The position numbers were made by a program, and so were the translations under genes. From Hanleya hanleyi (Eukaryota > Mollusca > Polyplacophora > Lepidopleurida > Hanleyidae): a DNA stretch of 64,000 nucleotides. A model generated the notes under the pieces. The model was not told the origin of the DNA. It did not search any database and saw only the letters and a list, made by a program, of their open reading frames with translations. Location: assembly GCA_036873755.1 (NCBI GenBank), contig JAVTVY010047980.1:124001-188000 (forward strand), written 5' to 3'. Positions 17,365 to 29,524 of this stretch are shown piece after piece; the stretch's first letter is position 1, and each line of letters opens with the position of its first letter.

Positions 17365-20083
17365 TGAATAGTAGTGTAAAAATAGGCTTCCGGTCACACA
17401 TGTGCAAGCGCAAGGGATCTGGGATCAATAACGTCACCAGGTAAGGCTGGTCTACCCGAGGTTATACCCACGGGTAAGGTAGGCCTACCCTTGAGTAAGT
17501 CGGAAAAAACCCGCGGGTAAGATGACGGGTAAACCCGCTGGTAAAGCGGGTAAATCCGCCGGTAAGTTGGAAGGTAAGGCGATGTTCGTCATCTTTACGT
17601 CCACTCAGAATGAAGTACGAAACCGCAATGTTTCATGACGTAGGTATCATTTGTAAAGAATTTGATCACGTGATACTTCAAATATATTGTGGCGGAGAAA
17701 TCTATTGAACCTTGAAACCACTTAAAGATAAACGATCCGACCAATCAGAATCGCGTGTCCGACCACCATGTTCTAGCACGTGACAGAGCTACATACAGAG
17801 AAAAGGATTCAGTTTACGCCAATCGTCATATCAATGCGGACATATAAATTCATTCGTATTATTCCTTATGAGAAAGAAAATTATACATTATTCATTATTA
17901 ATGAAACAGGTCTTTGGATTATGGACCTCTGGAAACTCTTAATTAACAACAACCACACTGCATTGAAGATTGTGATTTGGACCTCGAGCAAAATATCGTT
18001 TGGTAAAATCATCTGGCTAAGCATGGTATTCAATCTGGAGTGAAAGTTCGTCGAGGAGAATCGTCCATTACGAAGATATCTATTCATACGATATTGACTA
18101 CTGAAGGCTGTCTCTTGTGCTTACAACTGTTGTGAATTCATTAGCAGCTTATAACGCAAAGAAGAATTCTGTATTTGAAGATGGGATCATTAATGTTGGG
18201 CATTTGCTGATACTAGGCACTTATACAAAAGTCCAGCCATATGGGAACATTATGAAGGTCAAACACAACTGACTAGAGACGATGGACTAGATCGCGATTA
18301 GGTCGTTCAAAAATATTACTCATGATTTTTTTTTTAAATTGTGTTTACGATCCGTCACTGTCCAACTCGTATTCCACACCTCTCAAGTCCTCTGATATTT
18401 GTTTTCTGTTTATTGCTTCGTTTGATCGCTTCCCCATAGATACTATTGCTTAGACTCTGAAGCTGACTGACCGTTTTCATAATTTAAGTGGTCCCTTTTG
18501 AGCATATGACAATTGATCACGTGGTGGTAAAAATTTTGGTAACCATGCTAAAGGGAGGTAACTCGACTTGAAAGTTTATATCAACCATAAATAACCACAT
18601 CCACATATCCACATACCGACATTAACATTTTCTACATCTACAACCACACATCCACATCCATACATCCACATATCCACATATTCCACATGTTCCACGTCTA
18701 CATATTCAAATCCTCGTATCTCCATCCTCAAGCCACAGCCGCATAACAACATCTACACATCCAAAATCATATGTCCACATCTACATATTTTCGATATAAG
18801 TATTAAAAGAAAGCGTATATATTTATGATTAATGTAGATTTTATAGGAAGGATTCGTGGATGGAGAACTATGTTAATGTATATTATAATCAAATGCCATA
18901 TAATGAATTGGTTAATAAAATATGTATTACGCTATACGTCGAGTTTGTGTTCTCTCCTCCCAACCATGTAATATGTTGCTCATAATAGACATTCATTAGA
19001 GATGTTTCTCCATTCTTTCATCCCCGGCTTGATACTAGTCGAACATTGCCACTCTTTTAATATCAATCGTATGGCAGCGGGAAAAAATACTCATACACCA
19101 AGTGATTAATTTAACAGATTTGAATCGTAATTCGATGTTTTATGAGACGTACATAGTTTATTGGATTAATGTAAAGAAAATATATATTGACGTGAAATAT
19201 GCAGTCTATAGAAAACATCAATTGAACGGCTTAATCGCGTCCTAGTCCATCGTCTCGTCTCGGTTGTAATGTTTCCATATGGCTCGAATCTGCTCAGGTG
19301 ATACTTCACGACACACGTCCGTTGTATAAGCGCCTTAGTATCAGCAAACGTCCAACGTTAATGATCGCATCTTCAAATACAGAATTCGTCACCGTTCTAT
19401 AGACTGCAAATGCACGGCTGTTATAAGCATCTCCGATGTACCGTAGTCGCAATAGGGATATCCTTCAGTAGTCAATATCCTATGAATATATAGGTATCGT
19501 CGTAGTGAACGATTATCCTTATCGGTCTTTCGCTCATGAATGAACAACATGCTTAGCTACATGATTCTGCCAAGCAATATCTTTCTCGCGGTCTAAATCC
19601 CGAACTTCAATGCAGTGTGGTTGTTGTGTGTGAGTCATCTCCTTAGCGTGCGGGATTATAGGGTTGGGCCTATTCGGTTTCTTTCCCATATGGAATAATA
19701 CGAGGTGTAAGTACACGATTGTATACGTCCGCATTGATATGACGATTGACGTGAAATGGTTGAATCCTTTTCTCCATGTTGATCTGTCACGTGATAAAAC
19801 ATGCAATTCTGATTGGCCGAGTTCTTTAACTTGAAGTGCGACCTTGAAGAGGGTTTATCTCTGTTTAGACTACAAGGATCAATCGATTTTCTGCCCTATC
19901 CACGGGTTGACCTACCCTACCAGCGGGTAAATCCGGGTATATACCTACCTTACCCCTGGATAAACCCGCGGGTAGACCCACCTTACCGCGGGTATAAGCC
20001 CGCCTTACCCGGTGAGGTCACTGATCTCTTGCACTTGCACATGTGCGGCGGAAACCTATTTTTACACTACTCCGAATAATGGA
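17365..20083. mobile_element. 2.7 kb element with roughly 0.9 kb imperfect inverted terminal arms
   Basis: The left arm (about 17365-18300) pairs in reverse with about 19213-20083. Landmarks matching between arms include AGTAGTGTAAAAATAGG, CACATGTGCAAG, arrays of GGGTA/TACCC palindromes (17437-17575 and 19885-20010), TCGTCATATCAATGCGGAC, GAATTCTGTATTTGAAGATG and AGACGATGGACTAG. The centre (18300-19210) is AT-rich and includes CCACATA-type simple repeats at 18595-18800. No intact gene is present. One arm can read SPEQIRAIWKHYNRDE (minus strand, about 19260-19310), which looks protein-like but is short. Either a long-TIR transposon or an inverted duplication would explain it. Confidence 0.7.
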
Positions 20084-20325
20084 TTTTTCCTTATAACAAC
20101 TTCAGATATCCTTTTTCTAAAATTATATAATTCAAATTCATTTCTGTTCGCTTGATAAAGGCAATATTACTGTATTAAAATTGGACAAACCATTGATATA
20201 TAATTCAGGATCAGACGAACATAAGAATATTGTGATTAGTATTTTCTTACACGGAAACGTGGTTTGAAACTTCCGAACGCTTTTGATATGCAAGAAAACA
20301 ATATTCTCGGTCTCAGAAATTCTTA

Positions 20326-20415
20326 TCATTGTGTCATCCTGAAATCATTGTGTCATCCTGAAATCATTGTGTCATTCATTGTGTCATCCTGAAATCATTG
20401 TGTCATCCTGAAATC
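20326..20415 (+). repeat. 19-bp minisatellite
   Basis: About five copies of TCATTGTGTCATCCTGAAA in tandem, one of them shortened. Simple slippage-type repeat. Confidence 0.85.
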
Positions 20416-21477
20416 CATCAATGAACACCGTCACATTATATGCGTATACATAGTTATGGTATACGTTATAGTTATAACCTGAGACTGCCAGCTACATGTA
20501 TAGTCCCTGCAGGTAAAACTATATTATTGCTTGTGATCGATATATCCGTGAACTGTCATACAAGTCACATTCTACAATTATCGGAATAAGCCAGGGTACT
20601 AATGTAATAAAAATGTAAAATGAATCTGAAATGCAATGAAGCATGCAGAAAACCATTTTCGCTGATTGAATGACCAATCCTAACAGAATATCAGGATGCG
20701 GACACACGACTCCATGAGAGTTGATTCAAATTTATTCTCAAAGACATGATAGTAATCCGTCCAAGGATAGTCAAGAGGGAAATAACGTATAATGACGCAT
20801 TATAACCCCCATGAAAGGTAAGTGGTATCATCAGGCAGAGAAAGAAAATAGCAAGGGAAATGTATCGGTGACTCCAAAGGCGAGTGAAAATATTACACTG
20901 ACAATTGTGTGTACGTTTATAATAGGTGCCCTTAATCACTCAGCTGGCGGTAAATCGCTCATCTCTTCCAGGTTATATATGTATTCTATAACACTTGTGT
21001 CAATAACATCGAGCTAACCGTGCAATTATTAAACGATTTACCACGGTTATGTGAAACGTACATGTGTCAAATGCAGGTGTTCATTAGGAGATTCCATTTC
21101 ACAAGTCTGCTTTCAAACAAGTAACAATCGAATAAAACAAGTAAATTACAAGAGGAAATTTCCTTCTCAAGATTAACTGTTGTTTCCATGGGGAAAATTG
21201 ATTAACAAAGCGACACAAATAGGCATATATCCACGTAACTTCCCAACAGCTGACTCGGCTGACAAAATCGCTCCCCATTTGAGAGACCACACAAACTCGT
21301 CCACCGACATTGGCACGATGCCAACCGAGACGGGAGCATCGTCCCAACATCAGTGGACGAGGTTTTCCAAAAAAGGGGAGAAAGGTTGTCAAAGTTTAAA
21401 AAATGTTTTCAACCTTTCGTTGTAATCTTTGTTGATAATCAATTTTGATAATCAATTTGGGTAGTGCAATAGAATGG
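20416..21477. other. No gene seen
   Basis: No coding region, repeat array or RNA gene is supported in this stretch. Confidence 0.4.
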
Positions 21478-21622
21478 AAATAATGTTTTCCTAGGCGTGC
21501 GAAATGGTTATTTTACGCACGGTTAGTGTGGGAAAGTTTATAATTCGCCCTTGCCCTACAACATAAACTTTCCCCACACTAACCGTGCGTAAAATAACCA
21601 TTTAGCACACCTATGAAAACAT
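21478..21622. repeat. Nearly perfect 145-bp palindrome (foldback element)
   Basis: Arms of about 60 bp (TAATGTTTTC...GTGCGAAATGG...CACGGTTAGTGTGG and its reverse) flank a short loop around 21541-21560. Only a few mismatches separate the arms. It is typical of a small foldback MITE. Confidence 0.85.
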
Positions 21623-21649
21623 TATTTCTTAATTAAAGCTGTGCTTTCT

Positions 21650-22840
21650 TTCTGCCTGTCTGTCTGTCTGTATTTTTATAACTCGATAACCACGCGATGT
21701 AGAAATACAATATATACACAACTCGAAAGGTATTAATCAGGAGAGTGACATAGGCCTATTTTGGACCGGGTTCCGGGGGCGAGGGGAAGGTCACGCCGAT
21801 ATTGCGGTAAGTGTATAATCGGCATGCAGGATAGACGGCATAAAGGCAGTGCAGAACTTGTTGGTATATATGTCGTACATTATTGCTTTATACAGATAGG
21901 GGCCAGAACAGGGAAATTAGGTCACAACCAAAATAAACAAGTCAGACTGAAACCTGTGAAAAATAACAGACTGTAGACCTATATTTGGAATTTAAAAAAT
22001 ACCACAAGTCTTTTTTTCAGTCAGAACCATCTAACTAGAGACAGTGTTTCTCTGATTGGGCGAACTATATAGCATGTTTATGATCGTGTTATTGTAATTG
22101 GTAATCAGATAGTCTATTACAGTGAGCCCACAAAATTCCATTACATGATGTGGAGATACTATTTATGCGTCATTGTAAAGGTCTTGCTAAGGAGATTGAC
22201 ATAGAACTATTTTAGAATTACCCGAAAGCTATCTTTTCTACTGTGAGTCTGATATTTGAGACTCATGTAAATTACCGTAAATTATATAATTTATTGTCCG
22301 TCTGTCTGTGTTTTTATAACTCGATAATTATCCACACAATGTAGAGCTACAATATATACACAATTCGAAAGGTATTGATCTAGAGACTGACATATAGACC
22401 TATTTTGGGAGAGGTTGGGAGATGGTCACTTCCATATTTTGTTTAACTATGCTATAAGTGTATAATCGACATGCACGATAGACCACATAAAATCAGTACG
22501 CAACCTGGTTGTATATACGTATTCGGAGGCTGTATTTAGTACGCCAACTACAAGCATCCACTCCTACATTCAGTGGATTGCTGTCGCCCAAAATGTATTT
22601 TTCCGTAACTCGATAATAACGTGATGTAGAGATACAATTTATACGTCACGGTAAAGGTCTTATTTAAGAGAATGGCAGAGACCTGTTTCGGACTGGTTTC
22701 CAGAGGGTGGGGCTGCCCACACCCACATTGTGTTCACCTATGTTACAAGTATATGTGATAGACGATATTAATTTAGTGCTAAAATTGGAGTGAGGAACAT
22801 GCACATGAATGCTGAGGCGTATGTGTAAAATATTGTGTAT
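21650..22840 (+). repeat. Degenerate dispersed direct repeats (TAACTCGATAA family)
   Basis: At least three related blocks start TTTTTATAACTCGATAA or similar at about 21673, 22310 and 22600, with a weaker one at about 22140. Each continues with GATGTAGAGATACAAT, a GACATAG-ACCTATTTT segment, a G-rich stretch and AAGTGTATAATCG-CATGCA. The copies are diverged and irregularly spaced. No coding product is recognised. Confidence 0.65.
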
Positions 22841-24344
22841 CCACAATGCAAATCAACTTTCTTCTGTATATTTATAATAAAAGTGTCATCGAATGGTCCG
22901 GCTTTTGAAACAGAAGAAAAATGATTTTACCCTTAACTCTGGAATCACAAGGCGTACAGTCACGATTCATATGTCATCGGACAGCACTCGCAAATGGAAG
23001 TGCCATGAAGTTTTTGGTGCTGGACAATTGCAGAGAAAACCATTAAAGAGAGGTAAATGTATTTCCACACGTAAAGACTGAAATTTACTGGGGAAAAAAT
23101 CGTCTTTTATTCTGCCTTCTGTACTTTCAAAACTGTAGATATTAAATCAGTGATTGTTATTATATAAATATGAATTACAATGTGACCTACATGCCCGCGT
23201 AGCGAGCCATTTCATCGTCAGTGTACACAACAACTGGAGAATATTCTACGTACTCACTTGATGGTTTTACCCATTTTTACCCAAAACACCTGCATGAAGG
23301 AGTATATCTACATAGTGGGGAGTGTGAATTTCACAAAAGTGTGATTTATGATTTTATGAATTATGATTTCCAGTCTGATATATGTATAAGTTCGTTACGC
23401 ATATAACATTGCAGGCTTTCAACACCAATAGTCGAACAGTGCACGAAATTGCAATTGGAAATTTGTTAAAAGTACGTTTTATGTTGGAAAGCATGCTAAA
23501 ATTCAGCCCTATATCGGACCAATTAAAGTTCTCTTGGGTTTCATAGGCCGCTGAAACTACGCATTATAGTTGCAAGCAACATTCACGCGTTCCAGATACT
23601 CGTATATAGGGTTATTTCGCCATAATTTTAGTTTTGTGCACGTGCGATACGCTATATGTTTTCCTTAAGTTAAGTCCAGGTGTTTAGAGCAGGTGAGCTG
23701 TGCTGTTAACAAGATGAATGTTTCTGAAAGGCTGCTTTCTTAAAATAAGCTTACTGAAAAACAGCCATAGGGGTGACGATTTTTCTTGCAGTTTGGGGAT
23801 AACTCCGCTGTTGAAGAATTGGATGTCATCGGTAGAGTTTACCAAAGTCTATGTATTTGATGAGGTCAGCTGCAGTTGCTATAGGAGTCCAGTTAAAGGA
23901 CAGTCTTAGATGGTCACATCTCACAAGATGCTCATCTATGAATGGTATTCTTAGTGCGAACCTTGGACCAAACGCCATTTTCAGAATGATTGGCTAGCAC
24001 GAGATGTGATCGCAATGGTTTAGGGGTCGGATGGCGAAATTTGAATGTCCAACATTTATCCTTCACAGGATGGGGACCACCACATTTCGACTGTTCATCC
24101 CTAATTAAGCCACCTCACCCCGCGGAACTATCGATTTAATCGTATGTGTCTATCACTCCAAGTCTTCCGTCATTTATCATTCTCATTCATGGCCTTTCGG
24201 AAAGATTATAGACTTATCTAGAGACTGCTGCATTTGCGCTTAATCATTATTTGTACCGTTTGGTTGACTAGCCTCAAAATTTAGGGCCTGTTTATGCAAC
24301 ATTCTCGGGCAAATTCTGTAAATGATGTCTGACAAATGTCCAGA
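22841..24344. other. No gene seen
   Basis: Several short frames exist but none resembles a known product or has supporting splice or composition signals. No repeat structure was recognised. Confidence 0.35.
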
Positions 24345-24745
24345 AATAATCGTCTTCATTTTATCAAGCTAATTTCTACGTTCCCACTTCGAACATCCCT
24401 TGATATATCTGGACCTCTTCGTTGTTCAAAAAACTTATAAATAGATACCAGACGTCACTGACCTCGAAACCATTTGAATTTCGAAATGTGTCACAGAAGA
24501 GCTTTATTGATTGGTTGACCTATATATTGGGCCAACACTAAAACCATATTAGGAGGAATGATGCCGTTACTTGAGGATGATGACTCTCTATACACAATCG
24601 GCGTGTAGGTTCTGATTGGTTAGTCCCTCGTTCGTAGGTGAAATATACACCTCGGTTTTTGAATACTGAAGGTGGTCAGTTCAATCAAGGTAGATTCGAA
24701 GTGGGAACGTAGAAATTGGCTTGATAAAATGAAGATGAGAAATAA
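24345..24745. repeat. Inverted-repeat element, about 50-bp arms
   Basis: TTCATTTTATCAAGC-AATTTC and CTACGTTCCCACTTCGAA at 24357-24395 are mirrored at about 24695-24735. The roughly 300-bp interior shows no coding potential. Size and structure fit a MITE. Confidence 0.7.
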
Positions 24746-24929
24746 TACAACGGGCCAAAACATCAATTCATATATGGTCAACATAATGGCGTAGATACCG
24801 TCGAGTGGCGAAATACCTCCATCTTACCGTACAGTAGTACTTTCATAAAAGCGCATCAGTAAGAACTACCACTGCTGAATAACTATTCTACAATGCTCCG
24901 ATGCTGCATAGCGGCAAATGGGCAGACCC

Positions 24930-25017
24930 GAATGGTTCTTGACGTTGTCACGTGATCGCCTATTCCTTGACGTCACAAAGGACGTTGACCGCAAAACGAC
25001 GTTGGTTACAGTAACAA
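24930..25017 (+). promoter_or_regulatory. Candidate promoter/leader of the three-exon gene
   Basis: An E-box palindrome TCACGTGA (24948-24955) and a full cAMP-response element TGACGTCA (24968-24975) lie 40-70 bases upstream of the predicted first ATG. Several GACGTTG repeats sit between them. No TATA box is obvious. Confidence 0.4.
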
Positions 25018-28000
25018 ATGCTCATTCACAGATCTCCAGATCTAGACATTTGTATAGCAGCGATTAGCGATCGTAGAACATTCAGAGTTGTTAAACAAGA
25101 CATATTTTCAAGAAAAGGTAAGTGGCCATTGTTAGATATTCATGTTGACTTTCGGAATGTTGTACATTATATGTTTACGTTCTTTTAAGATACAATACAA
25201 TAATTATCGTGGAAAGTACGCAGCCAGAAAACTGGTGCTGATCAACACCATCAAAGGTGGTGTTCATTCACAACACCATATTATTTGGTGTTGAACTGGC
25301 CTCAACATAATTTTTGTTGTTCACATTGGTCAACACCATTTCTCAACATCACTTCATGGAATTGACCAGCCCTCAACACCAAAGAAGGGTGTTGGGCCGA
25401 CACCAGTTTTCTGACTGTATAGTATTAGAAAGGGCGAAGTCGTACAATAGATACGGAGGCTAGTCTAGAAAAAGCCTACTCAGAAATAAATTCATTTCGA
25501 TAAAGGTCAGTTATACCGATTTGAAAACTGCACTGTTAAAAGGATTTGGTCAATTTGACTATAACTTCCATGGTTCAGACGCGACAGACCATAAATTTTC
25601 TGGTCAAATCGCTGTTTGATCATGCGAGATGGTTATTCTGACCATTCTTGATATGGTCTGTCGCGTCTGTACCATATCGTTCTAACAGTGTGTTGACCGC
25701 CTCTCTCTTGACTATTGTACTTGAAGCATACTGGTACTCGATGGGTCCAAACGTAATCCACTAGGTCTGCTGATTTTCGATTACCAATACCCAATTACCG
25801 TATTAGTGATCCATTTGGAATTCTACATCTCAAATCAGATTTGTTTTATTAAAATATTTGATAATTAATTTTTGATTAATTTTTCAATCGATAATTAAGC
25901 GGCTTTATCCGTAGGACCGGCTCTCATCTGCCTCTGTCTGTAGGATTATAAATGAGACGTCCTCTTCAGAGAGCGAGTTCTATTCGTTTAGGATCCTGTG
26001 AGCAAAGAACTCCTGCGCTATCCGTGTTTTTGCAAAAGGCTTGCATAAAATCTCAGTTTGACCCCTTAAGTTCCTGCCGTGCAGCCGGTGGTTGAATAAA
26101 AATCTGTTGATGAAGATCTGATGATTGAAAGTGGTCTCTGTAAGAATACAGAACTGCCCGGGCGAAGAAACAAAAACTGACAAGACTAAGAACTGGATGT
26201 AAAAAATGGAATATTCGTCAAAAGAGCTTGTTAATTTCAAGGACATTTCCTAAATCACAAGTTTCCAATTTCAGAATTTTTTTTTTCACTGCTCAGCTTC
26301 AGGAAGGCAAATAAATATCCTCGAATTCGGCAATGAAATCCGCAGAAATTCAGAAAATGATCCTGAATTTCAGGTTAAAATCCCTGAAAATGGGCTGATA
26401 AGTGCCAATTTGTTCTTCACTTTGTAGAAAAAACGGACATTTCAGGATGGAGGATAATCAAAGTTTTTATCTAAGCTTTCGAGAAAACGAGAAAAGAGAT
26501 ATTGGTGAGTACAACCGTACGAATATGACAGGTGTATCTATGAGTGAGTGAGTAAGCAATAACAAATTTGTGTGATTGGCCTCGAACCCACATCGCCTAC
26601 TCTCTAAAAGAACTTGAGCGAAAAGTTTATTCAAGTAAGAGTGAAAATTCATCCCGCTCAAGTTGAGTGAAATTCACTCAAATTTCACTCAAGTTTGAGC
26701 TGATAACTCACTCAAGTTGAGTGAAGTTGATTCCACTCAAGTTGAACTCACTCAGCTTTATTAGAAGTCACTCAACTAGAGTGAAATTTTCCAAGTGTTT
26801 GAGTGGGGTGAATTTCCACTCTTACTTGAGTGTAATTTCATTAAAGTTTTTTGAAGAGTATGGCACCAGCCGTTTGGCAGAACAAAACTAACAATCCAGC
26901 CTACAATAATAGAGCGGTTCAATGAAGGTGCTGTTTGACTCGACAACTGAACTGTCCCACCGGGAACACGATGCTAGATATAAATTATAAAAATAGGGGA
27001 TACCATTTATGGACAATGTTCTTGTCAACTGCAATATGGGTCACCACGTATGCCTCGGAGAAAACGATGTCTTGAAACATGTGAACTTTATGATTCGTCA
27101 TTGTTTATTTTATGAATTATGAATTATCCAGAAATCCAAGAATCTTACATGGTCTTATATATGATAATGAATTGATAAATATATATTCTAGCTATTCATA
27201 TCTGACTGTCGCAATTCCCTATGTCAATACGTCTTTACACTGCAGATCCATACATCACAAGGTTCACTGACCCGAAGAAGCCTGAATATGGGGCGAAAAC
27301 TCTGGACAATGAAGGAGAAAATGACCCATGGGCTGATATCGATGAAATTATTGACATGAATAGAAAGATGAAGCTGGCAGCACAAGCGAGAATCTCTGGC
27401 GTTCAAGATGACACCAGGAAAAACGGGCAGAAATGCCGTGAACAGAACGGTGTGGATGAGGAACAGACCGTTCCTATTGGAACTGTGTCTGTTCCACTTG
27501 GAACTGACGGAAACCCAAACAATAGGATACCCATAGATGCTGGCGCCTGCCCATCCAATGTTAAGGCTATCCTCAATAGTGAACCTCCGAATCCTACCTC
27601 CAACCGCGTACTGGCATCTAACACAATGGTTGGACCACAGGAGATAGAACGTCCGACCAGGTACACCCCCGTACAGTCTCGTACAAGATACAAGACCCCG
27701 TCTCCTTGCCAAGGACCTAGTAACAGGATGGAATCGACGAAAGAGGATCTTCCTGGGCTTTCATTCTTTGTGGTGGATGATAAAGGAGGTCATAGCTGCA
27801 CAAGGGCATCACCGGCAGCTACGACCAGCCAGGGATCCGAACAATGCGTGAGAACGGAAGGGATATCACAAAGATCCAAGACAAATGAAGAAAAATCAGA
27901 GGACCCACTTGTTCAAGATAACATTAGAACGCATGGCATCATTTCTACGATCGGTACTTCAGCATGGGGACAGTCTATGTACCATTCACCGGGAGATGTC

Positions 28001-29418
28001 TACCATCGTCCGCCGCCTTGCCACCCCCAAGTCACCCGAATTGGGCAGTCTGGACTGGTACAACCCACAAGGGTGGTCAAATCTTCCAAATGGTCCTACG
28101 TCCAGCGGAACACCAGGGAACTAGGTATACCAATCATTTTCTCGATTTTCAATGGGTATATATTTCATTCAACCTATTCATTTTCTCGTAACTTTTCCTT
28201 TTGAAAAAATCTGCCATATATTATGGCTATTACTTTTACCGGTGCGTTACAAGTTTGCCTTAGGGGGTGATTCTCTATAGAAATTTCCCTCAGGAGGAGC
28301 TCATCCCAAGGAAAAGGTGATAATTCATAGTAAGAGTGTCCTTTTCAATATGCAATTTCTCTATAAGAAACGACGAATTTAAGAAGGATGTTACTATGCA
28401 ACATTGTTATGAAAAGAGCGTTCGTCAACAACACTGTTGGCGATCATTACAATGTTGCACAGATACATGCGAAATTCCTCCTAAGGCTAGTATGTTGTAT
28501 GTGTGTACACACTCCTCTATCAATCAGTGTTGAGATGCAATCATTTCATTCATTGCCTTCGTGCATATTTTCAGTATTAAGTTGTATAGTTTTTACTTTG
28601 TTTAAAATAATGTTCATGCCCCGCAATGTTTTGTAGTTCATCATTCCTCGGAAACCAGACCTTTCTTCAGACTTGCTATCGAAGCCAATTGCCACACTTC
28701 AGATGTTTCCCCGGATGACTCCAGAAGACGTCCAAGATCAGCCGACTGGAGAACGGTTTCCTTTGGCCCAGGCCGGAAGAGCCCAGTAAATACAATCCGG
28801 CCAGGAACATCAATGGGCACAGCCCACACCGGAACCGCCATCACAGTCGTTGTAGACGACTGTCACAAAAAACTGACTACGCACCATCGCCATCGACCTA
28901 GGGGTGTCAAAGCCGAGCCCCCGTCGGAGACGACGTGCTACAACACTTCACACGAAATGTTTCCCGTCATAGGTTCTGACGCGACGACATGTTGTTTTCA
29001 AGTAGAACAATCAAACTCGCAGAAAGTTTATTTACCGGAAGACCAACTAAACGCACCAAAAAGCGTTTTGTCCAAACAACTACCAAGCCAAACAAAATGT
29101 AATCCATCAGAACAACAAGCAGACCCATCAAGAAGTGCTTTGCCAGCAAAACGACCCCAGATACATCTCCAAAAATCGGTGAACCGTATACAAGTGGAAG
29201 AGTATTCTACGTCAGAACATAACCTCAGTACGCAGAAATCAGACGAGTCCTCAACTCCAACTATTGCTCGATTAGATCAACAACCGTCACGGATTTCGTC
29301 CAGCTCCACAGAGAATAGAAGGAAAGGGCGATTCAGAAGAAGTCTGGGCGTTCTACAGAAGGGGTTCAGACGTCTCGGACATCGACTTACAGAACTGACA
29401 ACGGCTTGCATGAAGTGA
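25018..29418 (+). CDS. Predicted three-exon host gene, unrecognised protein (exons 25018-25117, 27246-28124, 28637-29418)
   Basis: Exon 1 runs from ATG 25018 (MLIHRSPDLD) to a consensus donor AAAAG/GTAAGT at 25117. Exon 2 begins after TTTACACTGCAG at 27246 and ends CTAG/GTATAC at 28124. Exon 3 begins after TTTTGTAG at 28637 and is open to the TGA at 29416-29418. The phases fit exactly (1 nt + 2 nt at both junctions), and the total is 1761 nt, 586 codons plus stop. Exon 2 contains DPWADIDEIIDMNRKMK, LPGLSFFVVDDKG and a Pro/Gln-rich HPQVTRIGQSGLVQPTR. The C-terminus is strongly basic (RRKGRFRRSLGVLQKGF). There is no signal peptide or recognisable domain. The second intron also holds several unremarkable frames. 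The same exon pattern recurs in two decayed copies, which supports the model. Exon 1 is the least certain part. Introns 1 and 2 are about 2.1 and 0.5 kb, and intron 1 contains three MITEs. Confidence 0.6.
25219..25417. mobile_element. TA-flanked MITE with ACACC/GGTGT palindrome interior
   Basis: The ends CAGCCAGAAAACTGGTG and, reversed, CAGTCAGAAAACTGGTG are flanked by TA (25217-25218 and 25418-25419), as in Tc1/mariner-type MITEs. The interior repeats GTGTTGA and TCAACACC in both orientations. It lies in intron 1 of the predicted gene. Confidence 0.8.
25531..25690. mobile_element. 160-bp MITE with CACTGTTA ends
   Basis: The outer inverted ends are CACTGTTA-AA-GAT and TAACAGTG. An internal inverted pair, TTCAGACGCGACAGACCA (about 25575) against TGGTCTGTCGCGTCTG (about 25652), forms a long stem. 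It is a non-coding foldback-type MITE in intron 1. Confidence 0.75.
26600..26858. mobile_element. TA-flanked MITE of ACTCAAGTTGAGT palindromes, copy 1
   Basis: The left end CTCTCTAAAAG follows TA at 26598-26599. The right end TTTTTTGAAGAG precedes TA at 26859-26860. The interior is a dense series of ACTCAAGTTGAGTGAA-type palindromes in both orientations. The same family occurs at 50175-50463. It lies in intron 1 of the predicted gene. Confidence 0.8.
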
Positions 29419-29518
29419 TAAGCACTCCAACAAGGTCTCGCCGTGTCTTTTTTATCGATTGTTTCATTTTTATCTGAAATTAAATATATTTTGTATTTAT
29501 ATTTTCGTTGTTGACGTA

Positions 29519-29524
29519 AATAAA
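29519..29524 (+). promoter_or_regulatory. Poly(A) signal of the three-exon gene
   Basis: AATAAA lies 101 bases after the TGA, followed by a GT-containing stretch. This gives a compact 3' UTR. The corresponding AATAAA is also found after the paralogous copy at 37385-37390. Confidence 0.55.

Noticed and set aside
26540..26600. tRNA-like B box on the minus strand (GGGTTCGAGGCC)
   Set aside because: T-stem pairing is poor and no A box was found at a suitable distance.
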